From Dichomitus squalens LYAD-421 SS1 (Eukaryota; Basidiomycota; Agaricomycetes; Polyporales; Polyporaceae): a DNA stretch of 64,000 nt. A program made the position numbers and the translations under genes. This document shows, piece after piece, positions 47,001 through 59,909 of this stretch. Below the pieces are notes generated by a model that saw only the letters and a program-made list of their open reading frames with translations, was not told where the DNA came from and ran no database searches. The DNA lies in assembly GCF_000275845.1 (NCBI RefSeq), contig NW_006766953.1:44791-108790 (forward strand), read 5' to 3'. The number at the start of each line of letters is the position of its first letter. The stretch's first letter is position 1.

Positions 47001-50000
47001 AAGATCAGGTTGTCTTCATGGACGGCGAGCTTCTGTCCGGCGTCTTGGACAAATCTGCATTTGGCGCTTCGGACTTCGGACTCGTGCACTCAGTCTACGA
47101 GCTTTATGGCGCGGATACCGCGGGAAGACTTCTTGGCATCTTGAGCAGGCTGTTCACGAAATTCCTTCAGCATCGAGCCTTTACGTGTCGTATGGACGAT
47201 CTCGCCCTTACACCCGATGGCAATGCAAAGCGTGCAGAGCTTCTCGTCACAGGCGCGAACCTAGGGACGGAAGGTGCCATGGAGAACTTCCCAGTTCTGA
47301 AGACCACGCAGGATGACGAGAAGTCCCAGGTCTTGCGTTCACTTCTGGAAGACGTTTTGCGAGACGACAGCAAGATGGCTGGCCTTGACGTCACGGTCAA
47401 AGGCAAACTTGCCAAGCTCACGAAGTCCATCGCCGACGCTGTCATGCCTCACGGCCTGCTCCGCCAATTCCCCCACAACCACATGCAGGCCATGACAGTC
47501 TCAGGGGCGAAAGGTAGCGCTGTCAATGCACAGCAGATATCCTGCGCGCTCGGTCAACAGGAGCTGGAAGGCCGTCGTGTGCCTACGATGGTCAGCGGAA
47601 AGACCTTGCCGTCGTTCAAGCCGTTCGAGACTCGAGCAATGGCTGGCGGATATGTCGCGAGTCGCTTCCTCACTGGCGTCAAGCCGCAAGAATTCTTCTT
47701 TCATTGCATGGCCGGACGCGAGGGTCTTATCGACACAGCCGTCAAGACGTCTCGCTCAGGGTACCTCCAGCGGTGTCTTATCAAGCATCTTGAAGGGATC
47801 CGGGTACACTATGACAACACCGTCCGCGGGAGCGATTCCTCGGTATACCAGTTCAATTACGGTGGCGATTCGCTCGACGTCACAAAGCAGAAGCATCTCA
47901 CCCAGTTCGAGTTCATCGCCCGCAACGAGGTGTCGTTCGTCGAGCGCCTCCAGCCCAAATCTCTCGGTGGCCATGTCAGTGAGGACGCGGTCGACTACAT
48001 GAAGAAGATCGTCAAGTACAAGGACAAGAAACATAAGCGGGACAGAATGCTGCCGACGATCTCGAAGTACCCGCCGCAGCGAAACGTAGGTAGTACTTCC
48101 GAACTCTTCGCTGATAAGGTGGAGGAATACATCCAGAAGAACCCACATGGTCTGATCAAGGAGAAAGAGGGCGAGGCACGGTTCAAGCGCCGAAGAGCTC
48201 CTCTCAGTAAGAAGAACTTCCGTTTGTTAACCAGTGTCAAGTACATGCGCAGTTTGGTTGAGCCTGGGGAGGCCGTGGGTCTGCTCGCATCACAGGGGCA
48301 AGTGACATTCAGTTTACTCCCCTTCCTGTCATGTGTCTGAATTTGCACTCAGCGTCGGAGAGCCGTCAACCCAGATGACCCTGAATACGTTCCACTTTGC
48401 AGGTATGTTACCTAGAGAATCTACCAGTCTCCTACACATGCTGACATTACTTGCGCAGGCCACGGAGCAGCTAACGTTACGCTTGGTATTCCCCGTCTGC
48501 GGGAGATCGTGATGACGGCTTCTCAGAAGCCTAAGACACCGTCGATGACTATGAGGGTCCGGCCAGGTACGACCCCATCGGACATCACGAGCTTCTGCAA
48601 GAAGGCCAGTCGTCTCGCACTCTCCCACGTCGTCGACAGGGTCTCGGTCACCGAGCAACTCATCCTAAAAGGGGAGTCACGGAGCAAGGAATTCAGGATT
48701 GACCTCGACTTCTATCCGCGTTCTGAGTACGAGCAAGAGTACAACGTGACACCACTCGAGATTCTCGCCAGTTTCGGTCACAAGTTCCCCCAAATCTTCA
48801 GGAAAGAGCTTCAGGTGGAGCTCAAGAAGCTGGACGCCGATCTAAAGAGCCAGCGCGCGGAGCTTGGCAAAGGCCGAGCTGTGCGGGAGCATCGAGGCGC
48901 CGCCGCCGCTGAGGAAGAGCAAGGAGAAGAGCCCAATGGTCGTGGACGAGACGAAGATGACGGAGCGAGCGAGATCGGTGACGGCGATGCGGTGACTTCC
49001 AAGATGAAACGTCAACGAAAGGAGCAAGCGACTTACGAAGACGACGATGAGGAGGCCGATGAGGGAGGCGAACTGGACGACATGGACATCGAAGCTGCGT
49101 ACGCGTCGTCTCCCGAAGACGACGCGGTCGACTCAGACGTAGATGAAGATGCCCCTTCAATGGCGGCGGAACATGGTCGCATCGAGAGCTCGTTCATGGA
49201 TAACCTACCCAGCGCCACATCATTCTCCTTCCGGGATTCCGGCTGCACGATTGGGCTACAGGTGAGTTATTGCTGCGTAATCCCTGTGAATGTGAGGCTC
49301 AGGTCAATCTCCTAGTTCGGATCAACCATGCCCAAACTATTACTTGTTGGCTTAGTTGAACGAGTCTGTCTGAAAACAGTCGTACGCGAGATTCCAGGCA
49401 TCACGGACTGTTTCATGAACGAGGAGGACGGTAAGAATGGGGAGAAGATCTATTCTGTGAGTATACTTCCGCACCGTTTCAGCACAAACAGTAGCTTATC
49501 TATCACATACACGCCTAGCTGACTACCAACGGGTCAAATATTCCCGGACTGTGGCAGTTCGCGCGTGGGCATGGTGAGAGCATCATCGACGAGGACGGCA
49601 TCTACTCCAATGACATCTACGCGCTCCTCTGTGCTTACGGCGTAGAGGCCGCACGCGCCGCCATCCTGAAGGAAATTGGCGGTGTATTCGCTGTGTACAA
49701 GATCGACGTTGACATCCGTCACCTGGAGCTTATCGCAGATTATATGGTGTGTGGCGCCGCTGCCGTGTCTCGTCTCGAGCTTGTCGCTTACTTCTCCCTT
49801 TCAGACGTTCGATGGCGGGTACAAGCCGTTCAATCGAAAAGGCATTTCCACCAATCCGTCGCCTCTCCTCAAGGCGTCCTACGAGACCACGGCAGCGTTC
49901 TTGTCCGACGCCACGTTGCATGGTGACTTCGACGACCTGACTACGCCATCCGGAAACATCGTCATGGGTAGGCTAAGCCATACGGGTACAGGGGTTTTCG

Positions 50001-50050
50001 ACATTGTGATGCCGGTTGACCAAATGGACACCACCATTGATATGTCATGA
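44027..50050 (+). CDS. RPA190: RNA polymerase I largest subunit
   Basis: The catalytic subunit that transcribes rRNA in the nucleolus, roughly 1,700 residues. It starts MNISQPVPSTVASISFSFLT. The zinc-binding clamp has CATCRLAYYTCPGHFGHIDL. An acidic insert in the clamp is rich in Asp/Glu (45020-45090). DGDILILNRQPTLHKPSMM precedes the active-site loop NADFDGDEMN, encoded by exons of 14, 18 and 21 bases (46329-46342, 46399-46416, 46468-46488). Later come ISTVMKNITP, the bridge helix region (FFHCMAGREGLIDTAVKTSR), and SQGVGEPSTQMTLNTFHFAG (trigger loop), whose first intron (48298-48352) has a GC donor. A long acidic stretch in the jaw (48880-49180) is Pol I specific. It ends VDQMDTTIDMS. Confidence 0.95.
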
Positions 50051-50994
50051 TCTGTAATGAGAATAGTGAAAAGTATTGTAGCGTCTATATGTAGCTAACG
50101 GCTGCTTGTCCGGCCTTTTGGACTTCTATTGGCTGGCTTGAGCTAGCCTGGCAACCACGTAAAGGAACCACGATAAATGTTGTGGCGAGCTCCACCTCGT
50201 ATATCGCAGCAGATGTCCCGAATAGTATCGGCTTGTGACAGAAACGTATGGCAAATGGACAGTCACGCTCAGGGCTCATCAAAGCGCCAACCAACGAGTA
50301 CAGCCTGGTGCCCAAAAATTGGTCGCCACGAACTAGCACCGGAGAGGGCGTGAAACGGAAATTTGCGTCGTTTTGGAAATGACAGTGGCAGAGCAAACAA
50401 AGAACATCACGCTGCACACGAGTCCTCCTTCAGCGACACTTACGAGACGAGATCGTCCGGGAGGGAACGCTAGCTCGGCCGGCTGTCCCTGTCGCATCTT
50501 AGGTCACCATAGGCGTAATAAATCGAAGATCGCTCTCGGAGCCCACGGCAAAAAACACAACGGATCTGTGTAGGCGTACCCATACTATGGCCGTGCCGCC
50601 TGTGGTGTGATCTTGCGGACCTCGCGATCCCGGGCCCCTTGTTTACGGCCCCTGCGAGCTATACGGGCGTCCGTACGCCCGCTACGAGTAGCGCCCCCGT
50701 CAACTCCTGCGATCGCAGTGCTATTCGTAAGGAAGCCTTATCCGGCGTAGGGTGTCGTCAAGCTCAGGAATGCAATTGACAAGATCGCGTTCTCGTAATC
50801 AGTGTCTCAGTTGGCTAAGAACCAAAACTGGCCAACACTCACATATAAAAACAGGGCACGATGGTGTCGAAAGCATCACCAAACCACCTCAATATTCCTC
50901 AGAGACCTCGACAGCAGACACTCACTGGTCGATACTCGCAGACACATCCGTACTCACCTACTGAAAGCCTTCGTATCTCACAAGCTGTGACAAT
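50051..50994. other. intergenic, no gene recognised
   Basis: This 944-base interval has a 110-codon minus-strand frame (50085-50417) with no family features. A small palindrome GGGCGTCCGTACGCCC lies near 50665-50680. The tail leads into the Cys-rich gene. I see no repeat ends or RNA gene. Confidence 0.45.
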
Positions 50995-51507
50995 ATGTGC
51001 CGTCGTCGCCAGTACGTGGTAGCTCATTGTACATCATGCACGATGCACTGACCACTTGTCCCTATGAACAGAGTCAGGACCGTCTTCAAGAGGTTTGCCG
51101 TCTAATGTGAAAAAGGCATAAGACATACTCACGCATGTCAATCACAGGTGCAACCATGGCGTCACCTACCCGGACGAGATCGTAAGTCGGCGTTTGCTTG
51201 TGAGGAGCAGCTCAGCCCCGTAACCTTTGGAACAGGTCCAATGCTATGGAGATAATTGCATTTTTAGTCCCAACCATCCCCCGACCTGTACCGGGGATAT
51301 TTGCAAGAAGCGTTGCTGGCATTAGTGAGTCCTTTGAGTCCTCGCATCGTAATAGAGCAGAGGCTGACCTTCGCCGATAGCCGACCAGCCCCGCAGCAGT
51401 TCAGTAAGCTACCATTCGTTCTTGGTTTGGATGGGTCATTCATTTGCTTTCCAGCCGAAGAGAAGCAGGCGTACTGCCCTAACTGCGTGAAGGCCGGATA
51501 CCGCTGA
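50995..51507 (+). CDS. small Cys-rich basidiomycete protein, six exons
   Basis: A 78-residue protein not visible as an open frame. The exons are 50995-51011, 51072-51092, 51148-51181, 51236-51324, 51381-51403 and 51455-51507 (17, 21, 34, 89, 23 and 53 bases; 237 in total including the stop). All five introns are GT-AG and 51-60 bases long, and the frame holds throughout. It starts MCRRRQVRTVFKRCNHGVTY, has FSPNHPPTCTGDICKKRCWH in the middle and ends YCPNCVKAGYR. There are nine Cys, with a final C-x2-C and an His after Cys-14, suggesting zinc binding rather than secretion (no signal peptide). It resembles small uncharacterised proteins I recall from agaricomycetes. Function unknown. Confidence 0.8.
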
Positions 51508-51828
51508 GCTACACGAGCCGTCAGCTATCACCACGTGTGATGTATCTCTTGCTTTCGCCTAGTATATAGCATGTATAGTTTTGTCCGGCCGGACACCTTG
51601 ATGATCGTATTCTTGATTCTGCGCGCCATTCGAACATGCCTGACAATCTTCCCCTCGCTGATGAACAACTCGGACGAAACCTGTAAGCAGCTGCCGACGG
51701 ACCAACCGACCATGAATAGCAACGAAAGCGTGGGGTTACATTGTCAATACAGTGATAAAGCGAACTGCTCGAACAGCGTGAAACACGAGAGATTAATGAA
51801 CGGTGGCTGCAACACGCACGCATAGCGC
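51508..51828. other. 3' intergenic region between convergent genes
   Basis: This 321-base interval lies between the stops of the Cys-rich gene and SF3B6. An 84-codon frame (51571-51825) overlaps it but has no family features. Probably two 3' untranslated regions. Confidence 0.5.
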
Positions 51829-52335
51829 TCAATCCTCATCCTGGATATCATGTTTTCTCTTGAGCTCCGCGAGCTCCTCCTCCCTCCTTGCGAGTTCCGC
51901 CTTCGCGGCGGCCGCGTCTTGTTTGGACGGCATGTGATACAACACAACAATATAGCGTTCTTGCAAGTGGAAGCCGTTCAGGTGGTCAAGAGCGTTCTTG
52001 GCCTAAGAGCGGGTTAGCGGCCGCCGTAGGGAGAGGGGCGCGAAATCCAGCAATGGTTTTAGTCACTCACGTCCATGACATCGTCGAAAACTACGAAGGC
52101 TGTACCCTTTGTTTTCTGCTCATTCCCTATCCGTATCTGCCGGATGCTCCCATAGCGTCCGAACAAATCGTACAAGTCTTCGCCGGTGATCTGGTAGTTC
52201 AGATTCTTGACGAAGAGGATCCTATTCGCTCCCGGCGGCAGTTTAGTCTGGGAATATACCAAGGAAGAGCATGAACATGCGGATCAACGAGATATGTCGG
52301 GAAAGCAGCATTACCGTCGGTCTAGCCAAAGCCAT
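51829..52335 (-). CDS. SF3B6: splicing factor 3B subunit 6 (p14)
   Basis: The branch-site-binding RRM protein of the U2 snRNP SF3b complex. It begins MALARPTTKLPPGANRILFV across the first intron (donor after ACG, acceptor TTCCCAG). The RRM follows with KNLNYQITGEDLYDLFGRYG, IRQIRIGNEQKTKGTAFVVF and DDVMDV, where RNP2 (ILFVKNL) and RNP1 (KGTAFVVF) are intact. The second exon junction leads to AKNALDHLNGFHLQERYIVV and LYHMPSKQD, then a charged helix ending DIQDED. This matches SF3B6 in length (about 120-130 residues) and in the LPPxxNRILF opening. All introns are short. Confidence 0.93.
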
Positions 52336-52622
52336 AGTGATGGTCGAAGAATGAACAGCGGCGGGAGGCCACATCGTTGAGACGCTGTGGCTGACAGTGG
52401 GGTACACGTCCCAATAAGGCAACTTAGCAGGAACCGTATCTTCGGGCCGGCACACGACGGACAACTGTCCAGCCAGGGTCGCAGCGGAGCAGGGTAGAAC
52501 AAGGCAGTCAACAAACCTTCCCAGCATATCACACAAATTGTCAATTCAGTTAGTTTATGTCCTCCAGATGCATCAAATTTACAAGCCACGAGCGACTAAG
52601 CTACATGCACAGCAGACGAAGT

Positions 52623-53656
52623 TCACAAGACGAGCATTCCCATGATACACATCGCGATCGTTATCCCGACAACGCTCAGCTTCTCCATGCCCATCATCAT
52701 CGAAGCGGCGTTGGACGCACCCGTGCTCGCAGCAGCCCCGGCGCTCGTGCCTGCAGAGCCCGATGGACTAGTGTTCGTGCTTGCTGCAGCCGAGGCGGAC
52801 GACGAGCCGCTCGCGGGAGTGGACGTGTTGTCTGGACCCGTCAAGAAGAAGTTGCCCGCTACAGGGCTTCCAAGACCAGCTTCTACCGCAAATAGCGAGA
52901 TGTTGAAGTTGCTAACAGGCGTGGAGGCGTTGACGAAGTTGGGGGCCACCTGACTGAAGTTGGCCGGCTGCACGAAGAGCAGAAGGATGTACCTGTAGAG
53001 AAGCAGCGTTAATCTCAGACGCTCGTGAGAACAATATCGGGTGTATGGACGGACCGGTGGGGATCCGAGCCCGCAGGTGGGGTGGGGCGCAGGAAGTCTG
53101 AGATGGCAGGAGTGTTGTTCACAAGGAGGGCACCATCAGCGAGGGAGCCGCTGAGAGTAATGTTAGGCGCAAGGAGGTGGCGAATCTCAGCCTCAGTCGG
53201 ATTTTGCGGCGTGGGGGCATCAGGATCGACCATCGCCAAGACGAAGGTCTGTGATGCTAGGCTTGTGTCGTTACTCGTGAACGAAACCGTCGGGCGGAGC
53301 GCGTTCTCTACGGGCTCCCTTCAGTCAGCAACAGTCGAGGCTGGGGCTATAGCGTAGACTCACGCTCCCGCGTCAGGTTCTGTCCAGGCGTCACTGTCAC
53401 GTTGAGATTCGTTGTATTGTCAAAGAATACGACACCCAAAAGACCCGTAGGGTTGAACGTGGGGATCACTGCAACATATGGATCAGCTCGGCTCAGCCTG
53501 GAACTTGAAGGAGGTGGTGCTGAACGTACCAATCGGAACGATACTCGCAGCCGAGAAGGCTTGCGCGACTTGAGCGATCGTCACATTGCTCGTCTGAGCC
53601 GCGACCACTGTAGCGAGGGTAGCAAGGGAGAAGAGCTTCGCAAACATCTCAAACAT
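52623..53656 (-). CDS. secreted, GPI-anchored PEBP-like protein
   Basis: A phosphatidylethanolamine-binding-protein fold in a cell-surface protein. The signal peptide is MFEMFAKLFSLATLATVVAA, cut before QTSN. The PEBP core has NLNVTVTPGQNLTRE, TFVLAMVDPDAPTPQNPTEA (DPDAP signature) and RYILLLFVQPANFSQVAP, but the usual histidine-tryptophan after DPDAP is replaced (EIRHLLAPN). Many N-x-S/T sites are seen. The C-terminus is Ser/Thr/Ala/Gly-rich, then SVVGITIAMCIMGMLVL, a GPI-anchor signal. Fungal relatives include yeast Tfs1-like carboxypeptidase inhibitors and OV-16-type proteins; here the role at the wall or membrane is unknown. There are four short introns. Confidence 0.82.
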
Positions 53657-55951
53657 TGCTTGTCGAGGAATCTGTGGTGGGGATTTGAGACTGATTATGA
53701 AAGGCGCGGATGAGCAAGGCTAGCTGGAGGGCAAAGATTCAGGTGCTGTTACGATGAGCGGACCCGTCGTCCTCAACCTCCCCCGCAACGTTGGGCTTAA
53801 TATAAGCCAAGCTGATTCTTGGCCGTGTGATCGCGCGACCAGAGGCGGACTACACATGAGAATATCCGCTCGGACACTTCGCCATCCTACCCACGCATTC
53901 ACCATACCAGCTAATTGCGGAGGACATCGTCGGGACGAGGCCAGTACTTGAGCTGTCCTCTGCTGTGTTGGTGACCTGGCCGAGGCGACGGGCAGGAAGT
54001 TGGGTAATGCTGTGTAGACCAGTTGGCTGATGCGCGCGACGCGCTATGGATGATATTTCACATGATCCTGGCTGACCCCATCAACACACGGATGGTGCAA
54101 GGATAGAGGATGAGTAGGTTTCCGGACATGGACGGCGCAGCGGACGCATCCAGCGAAGGGAGAATTCAATGGTGATCGATTAGTTGCCTTACCTAACCAG
54201 CGGCACTCGTGGCGGCATGCATGTTCGACCGCACCGTCCCACGCAGTGCCCACTGGCAGCACCAACGAAGCTACTCGGAGCGTCGTGACACGGGTGGTCC
54301 TTGCGATATATTGGCAGCTTTGAGACAAGGGTCATAGGACACCAGCCGACATGATGACTCCCAGGACCATGTGCAAGATGATGAAGTAATTACGGTACCT
54401 GGGCAAGAAGGCACCTCGCTGTGTGAATCTCAGAGACTTCATTGCTTCGTTCAATTGCCCATGCGGTCTGTGCGAACAGCGTTACGACGCCATGTAGCAG
54501 CAGTCTTAGAGGGGCCATCCAAAAATTCACTATGCGGGCAATCACCCCGAGAATACGCAGACGTGTCCAGGGGAATGGAGTAATTACCACCCTCTCAGTC
54601 CTGCTCGCACGCGGACCCAAGTCTTTGAGTTCACCGGAGACATTTGACCCACCCTAGCCGTAATAAGACACTCGGGCGGCACTTCAGGTTTTACCTTTCT
54701 CTGTGAGGGTGGCGGTCACCCTGAGCACGATCAAGCCCGGCAATGTGTACAGATACCCGCCGGTGGCTGAGAACGTAACTTCTCAGTTAAACTGCCTTTG
54801 GCGCAATGGTTTCGACGGGCGGGTTCGAGCCACTTTACATTCTCGCGTGCACCGGCTAGAGCATGTCAGGCTATGGCCAATCATTGAAGACCGGGAAGAA
54901 GCCTCGACGTCGTCACGTCGATGCCATAGACAAGCGGCATGATATTCATCCCAATGAGTCCACATGATGGCCAGTGGCAAACACCATGCACTCCCAGCCA
55001 GAATTCGGGGAGTTTAGAAGGCGGGCGAAATTTTACTGTCTGCGCTCGACTCCTGACCTTAGGCGACGATAGAACTATGCCTATAATAATCTGGCACCGA
55101 GAATAGAGCCCAATTAGCACTGGCAGTCCCATCTGAACCAAGGCGGCGCCACGCGACAAGCACTACCGGGAAGACCGTAGTCTGCGGTGTGGTTAATTAT
55201 CAACACCACCGACGCACCAATTCGATCTCGGGTGCTGAGCAGATCTCGGTCCTCTGGCGCCTCCGCTCAACCAGACCGGCGACAAGCCCAAAACACACTA
55301 ATGGAACGATGCGTTCCTATCGAGGGTTCAGTAGGCTGGGCCCGTACGCCCGCGTTTGGCCCGACACGGCTCAAAGCCGGGCGATCGCAAGCCTTAACAG
55401 CGTGCAATCCCCGCAATCCCGCCCAGCCTACGCGTAGTACGCCGGACATGGATCCAGTCCGCGAAGCGTTGCAACGAGGCCCGGGAGCCGTACTAGCTAC
55501 CCAGGGTGGAGCATCATTCGCTTTGGATTGCGATGGCGGCCGTGACAGACCCACCGACGACGGCAGGGCACGGCCCCCGAGTCCATGTGGATGCAAGGGT
55601 TCCGTTACGTGCCTCTTACAGGGCCAAAGGAGCTCATCGGCGCAGAAAACAGGGCGCGATTTGTTGCGGAATCTGGCTTGGAGCCGTCACTGTAACACCC
55701 CGCAAACCGAGCGCGACCTCCGCGGAGCTACGACCACCCGATCCTAGTCCCACTTCGGCGTGCGTGCTGTCCGTATTGCCATATGTGCGGGGTGGGAAGG
55801 TGAAATGGCAGTCAGGATCTCATCAATGATGCATGACACATCGACGCCAAATGGACCCACTACATTTAGCCAAAAAATATTCATACAAGACGAACATGGA
55901 CTAGAAGGAGTGGTAGAATTCACCTTTGACACGGAGTCCGACCGTCGGTGC
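53657..55951. other. gene-poor 2.3-kb stretch
   Basis: Frames on both strands, including one of 186 codons on the plus strand (55187-55747), show no family motifs and no useful splicing. TGGCGCAATGG and GGTTCGAGCC (54799-54831) resemble Pol III boxes but are too close together for a tRNA. The promoter of the PEBP-like gene is at the left end. Confidence 0.5.
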
Positions 55952-56384
55952 TCAGATCTTGTGAGACAAGCGCACCACGTCTGCGCACTCGTCCTGGCCC
56001 CTCACGCACACGATTGTCGAGGCCCCCTCGTCCTGTGCATCGGGGATGAGACATTTGACGTCCTGTACATCGGGGCAGGGGCAGTCCGATGGCTGCGAGA
56101 CGCAGACGAGGGTGTCCGGGCAGAGGTAGGTCGAGCATGGAACTGTACGGAGAAATAATTAAGACAATTCTAGCCATTTTTTCTCGGGAGGAGATTGCTG
56201 AGCTTAGGCGGAAATATGAGCCTGACTTACCTGCATCAGAATGTGCCTGCCACTGCCCCATGCCGCCAGCAGGTTTGTGCTGTTGCTGTTGATGTCCACC
56301 AAACATCTGTTCAAAGAACCCGAACTGCCCGAGAACGAGGGAGAAGTGGAGTGCCAAGCACAGGAGGAGTGTGTATAGGAGCAT
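55952..56384 (-). CDS. LCL2: LCL2 family protein (long chronological lifespan 2)
   Basis: A small secretory-pathway protein linked in yeast to ER-associated degradation and lifespan. The start MLLYTLLLCLALHFSLVLGQ is a signal peptide; an upstream in-frame ATG at 56417 would lengthen it. Then FGFFEQMFGGHQQQQHKPAG, a Gln-rich stretch that is a family hallmark, and WQAHSDA. After one intron, VPCSTYLCPDTLVCVSQPSD and CPCPDVQDVKCLIPDAQDEG carry the conserved Cys pattern, and the end is CVRGQDECADVVRLSHKI. The two-exon layout and length of about 120 residues match LCL2. Confidence 0.9.
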
Positions 56385-56857
56385 GTTGCAGAGGAGAGAA
56401 ACTACAGACAAGCTCAATGGCGGTGGCGAAGAGGTCCACGAGCAGTGCTCTCAGGCTCGTGTCCCCACTGCGCCCATCCACGTGTACCTTTCAATCTCCA
56501 GCTCGACAATGTTAACGTGCCTCTCGTTCTCACTGTTTCACACAAGCAATATTCCTACAAGTGCATATGCCTATTCAATGACTCGTACAAATCGATAAGT
56601 GCTACGCGTAAGACCTCGAGCGATCCAAATCGAGAGATGGTCAGTCGTCAGAGTCGGCCCAGATCACAGCCGAACGAGCGCGTAGCAATACATGCGCGGT
56701 AGGGCGTAAAGGCGTAGAGTAGTAGCATGAGGTGAGATGGAGCATGGTAGCGTGTGGTGACAACACAACAGTTCCTGTTGCGAGGGTGTATGTGGACGGG
56801 GAACGAGAGAAGGAGCCAAGACCGAACAAGATACCTAAGATGCAAAGCACGACGGAA
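56385..56857. other. intergenic, no gene recognised
   Basis: This 473-base interval lies between the LCL2 start and the 3' end of the KEN-box gene, both on the minus strand. A 90-codon minus-strand frame (56641-56913) overlaps it but runs over the next gene in another frame. The sequence is AT-richer near 56560-56600. Confidence 0.45.
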
Positions 56858-57910
56858 TCACTGAAGATACTCATCGTCACCATCGACATCGTCCAATTCC
56901 TCCTCCATGGCACGCCTCATCAGCTTCCGTTCCTCCTTGCCGAGTGGAGTACGGCCGGGGGTGGTCCCAACGAGAGTGGCTGCGGGACTAGCTACCGGCC
57001 TCAAGGCGCGCTCCTTCGGCGTTGTCAGGTAGTCGTGTACGTGCTTGGGGTGCGGAGAAGCAGGAACAGGCTTCTTCACGCTGCCCTTCGCCGTAGGAGA
57101 CAGGAGACCAGCCTTGAGCCACGCCGTCTCTGAAGGTGTAACCGGAGTGGCCAATTTCTTACTGGAATTCCGTCGGGGAGCGACGTTCTCCTTGTCGTGT
57201 TCCTGATCGGCATAGTACGGCGTGGAAGCAGGGTCGGGCGATGAACTAGAAGCCACTGGGACGAGAATGTGAGGATCTTGATAGATGTCGAATCCAGGGT
57301 AGTGAATGGACTGTCGGTCGGGGGGTATAACCACGCGCGGAATGAGCAACGGCGCGATGGTAAGAACGCGGATGGCAGCGGTACGTTCATCATCCGAGCC
57401 AGACTGAGCGTGCCCAGCGTTGTGGTCAGACTCCGACGGACTCCTTAGGCCAGAGGCCGAGGGAGACCGCGAGGCCCGACGTGCGGCCAGCCGAGTCGAG
57501 CGGCGCATACTCGTCGTGGTCTGAGTGCTCGCGCTCGCGCTCGGCGTCCGCTTGGGGCTCCTCCGCGGGGTCCCAGAACCACCACCTTCGCAAGCAGTAG
57601 AGTCCGAAGCGTCCGAACCAAAGTCGAGTCTCTTGGCGGGGCTGTCCGGGCCTTGTAGCAGAGCGTGGAAATGTGCAGGTGCGAACCTGGCGCTACTGCT
57701 AGACCCGGAGAGCGGGCTCTTTGTGTACTTTGGAGAAGTGATCCCTTCAGCGGCCTTCAACCTCCTCTTCGCAGGACTGTCCAGCGACCCGATACCCGGT
57801 GAATGAGGGCGTTTGTGAGGACGCGACGGCGTCCCTGGGGCGCTCGGAGTGGCCGAGAAGAGGCGGATGTCGTATGGTTGCAAAGGGCCAGGGCGAACAT
57901 GGGAGACCAT
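56858..57910 (-). CDS. uncharacterised intronless protein with KEN box
   Basis: A 350-residue, single-exon protein, unlike its intron-rich neighbours. It starts MVSHVRPGPLQPYDIRLFSA and is largely disordered, with many S/T-P sites (TPSAPGTPSRP, DSPAKRRLKAA, DSPAKRLDF, SPKRTPS), basic clusters (MRRSTRLAARRASR) and a conserved-looking block RVLTIAPLLIPRVVIPPDRQ then SIHYPGFDIYQDPHILVPV. HDKENVAPRR at about residue 239 is a perfect KEN box. The C-terminus has TPGRTPLGKEERKLMRRAME and an acidic end. The pattern suggests a cell-cycle-regulated nuclear protein targeted by APC/C; this is inference. No family name is recognised. Confidence 0.72.
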   Translation of the reverse strand: MVSHVRPGPLQPYDIRLFSATPSAPGTPSRPHKRPHSPGIGSLDSPAKRRLKAAEGITSPKYTKSPLSGSSSSARFAPAHFHALLQGPDSPAKRLDFGSDASDSTACEGGGSGTPRRSPKRTPSASASTQTTTSMRRSTRLAARRASRSPSASGLRSPSESDHNAGHAQSGSDDERTAAIRVLTIAPLLIPRVVIPPDRQSIHYPGFDIYQDPHILVPVASSSSPDPASTPYYADQEHDKENVAPRRNSSKKLATPVTPSETAWLKAGLLSPTAKGSVKKPVPASPHPKHVHDYLTTPKERALRPVASPAATLVGTTPGRTPLGKEERKLMRRAMEEELDDVDGDDEYLQ

Positions 57911-58274
57911 GATGAGAGGCGTGCTTTCGACGATGCTTGTGCGAGATAGTATGTGGTGTGGAAGACCGAGGAAAACAGAAGGCGGAGGACTTGGCTTTTA
58001 TGATGGCTGTTGGAAACCAAACCACGACGCGCCACGCGTCGGCACCCCGCGTCGCGATGACTCACATGACCGTCACCGTCACGCTGTCACGCCGCGACAA
58101 AAGACTTCCGATGACTCGCGGTCAGCCTGACAAAGCAGGGCCAGGCAAGGTATCTGGGCGCGCACTCTGAAGTCCAAACTCAAACGTATCATTGCACACA
58201 ACACAAAGAGAATAGAAGGAAAACTTCCCGAGGTGATACTATACATGTACAGCAGATACAAAGCAAGGAACAGC
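57911..58274. promoter_or_regulatory. upstream region of the KEN-box gene / 3' flank of FAL1
   Basis: A CATAAAAG word on the minus strand (57996-58003) lies about 86-93 bases upstream of the KEN-box ATG and may serve as a TATA box. The right half is the 3' untranslated region of FAL1. No other gene is seen. Confidence 0.4.

Positions 58275-59909
<1,635 letters not shown>

Noticed and set aside
54799..54831. TGGCGCAATGG followed by GGTTCGAGCC, resembling tRNA A and B boxes
   Set aside because: The boxes start only 23 bases apart (about 44 expected) and no cloverleaf stems form, so no tRNA gene is called.
55187..55747. 186-codon plus-strand frame in a gene-poor stretch
   Set aside because: Composition is Arg/Pro/Gly-rich as expected for random GC-rich sequence; no motif, promoter or conserved splicing.
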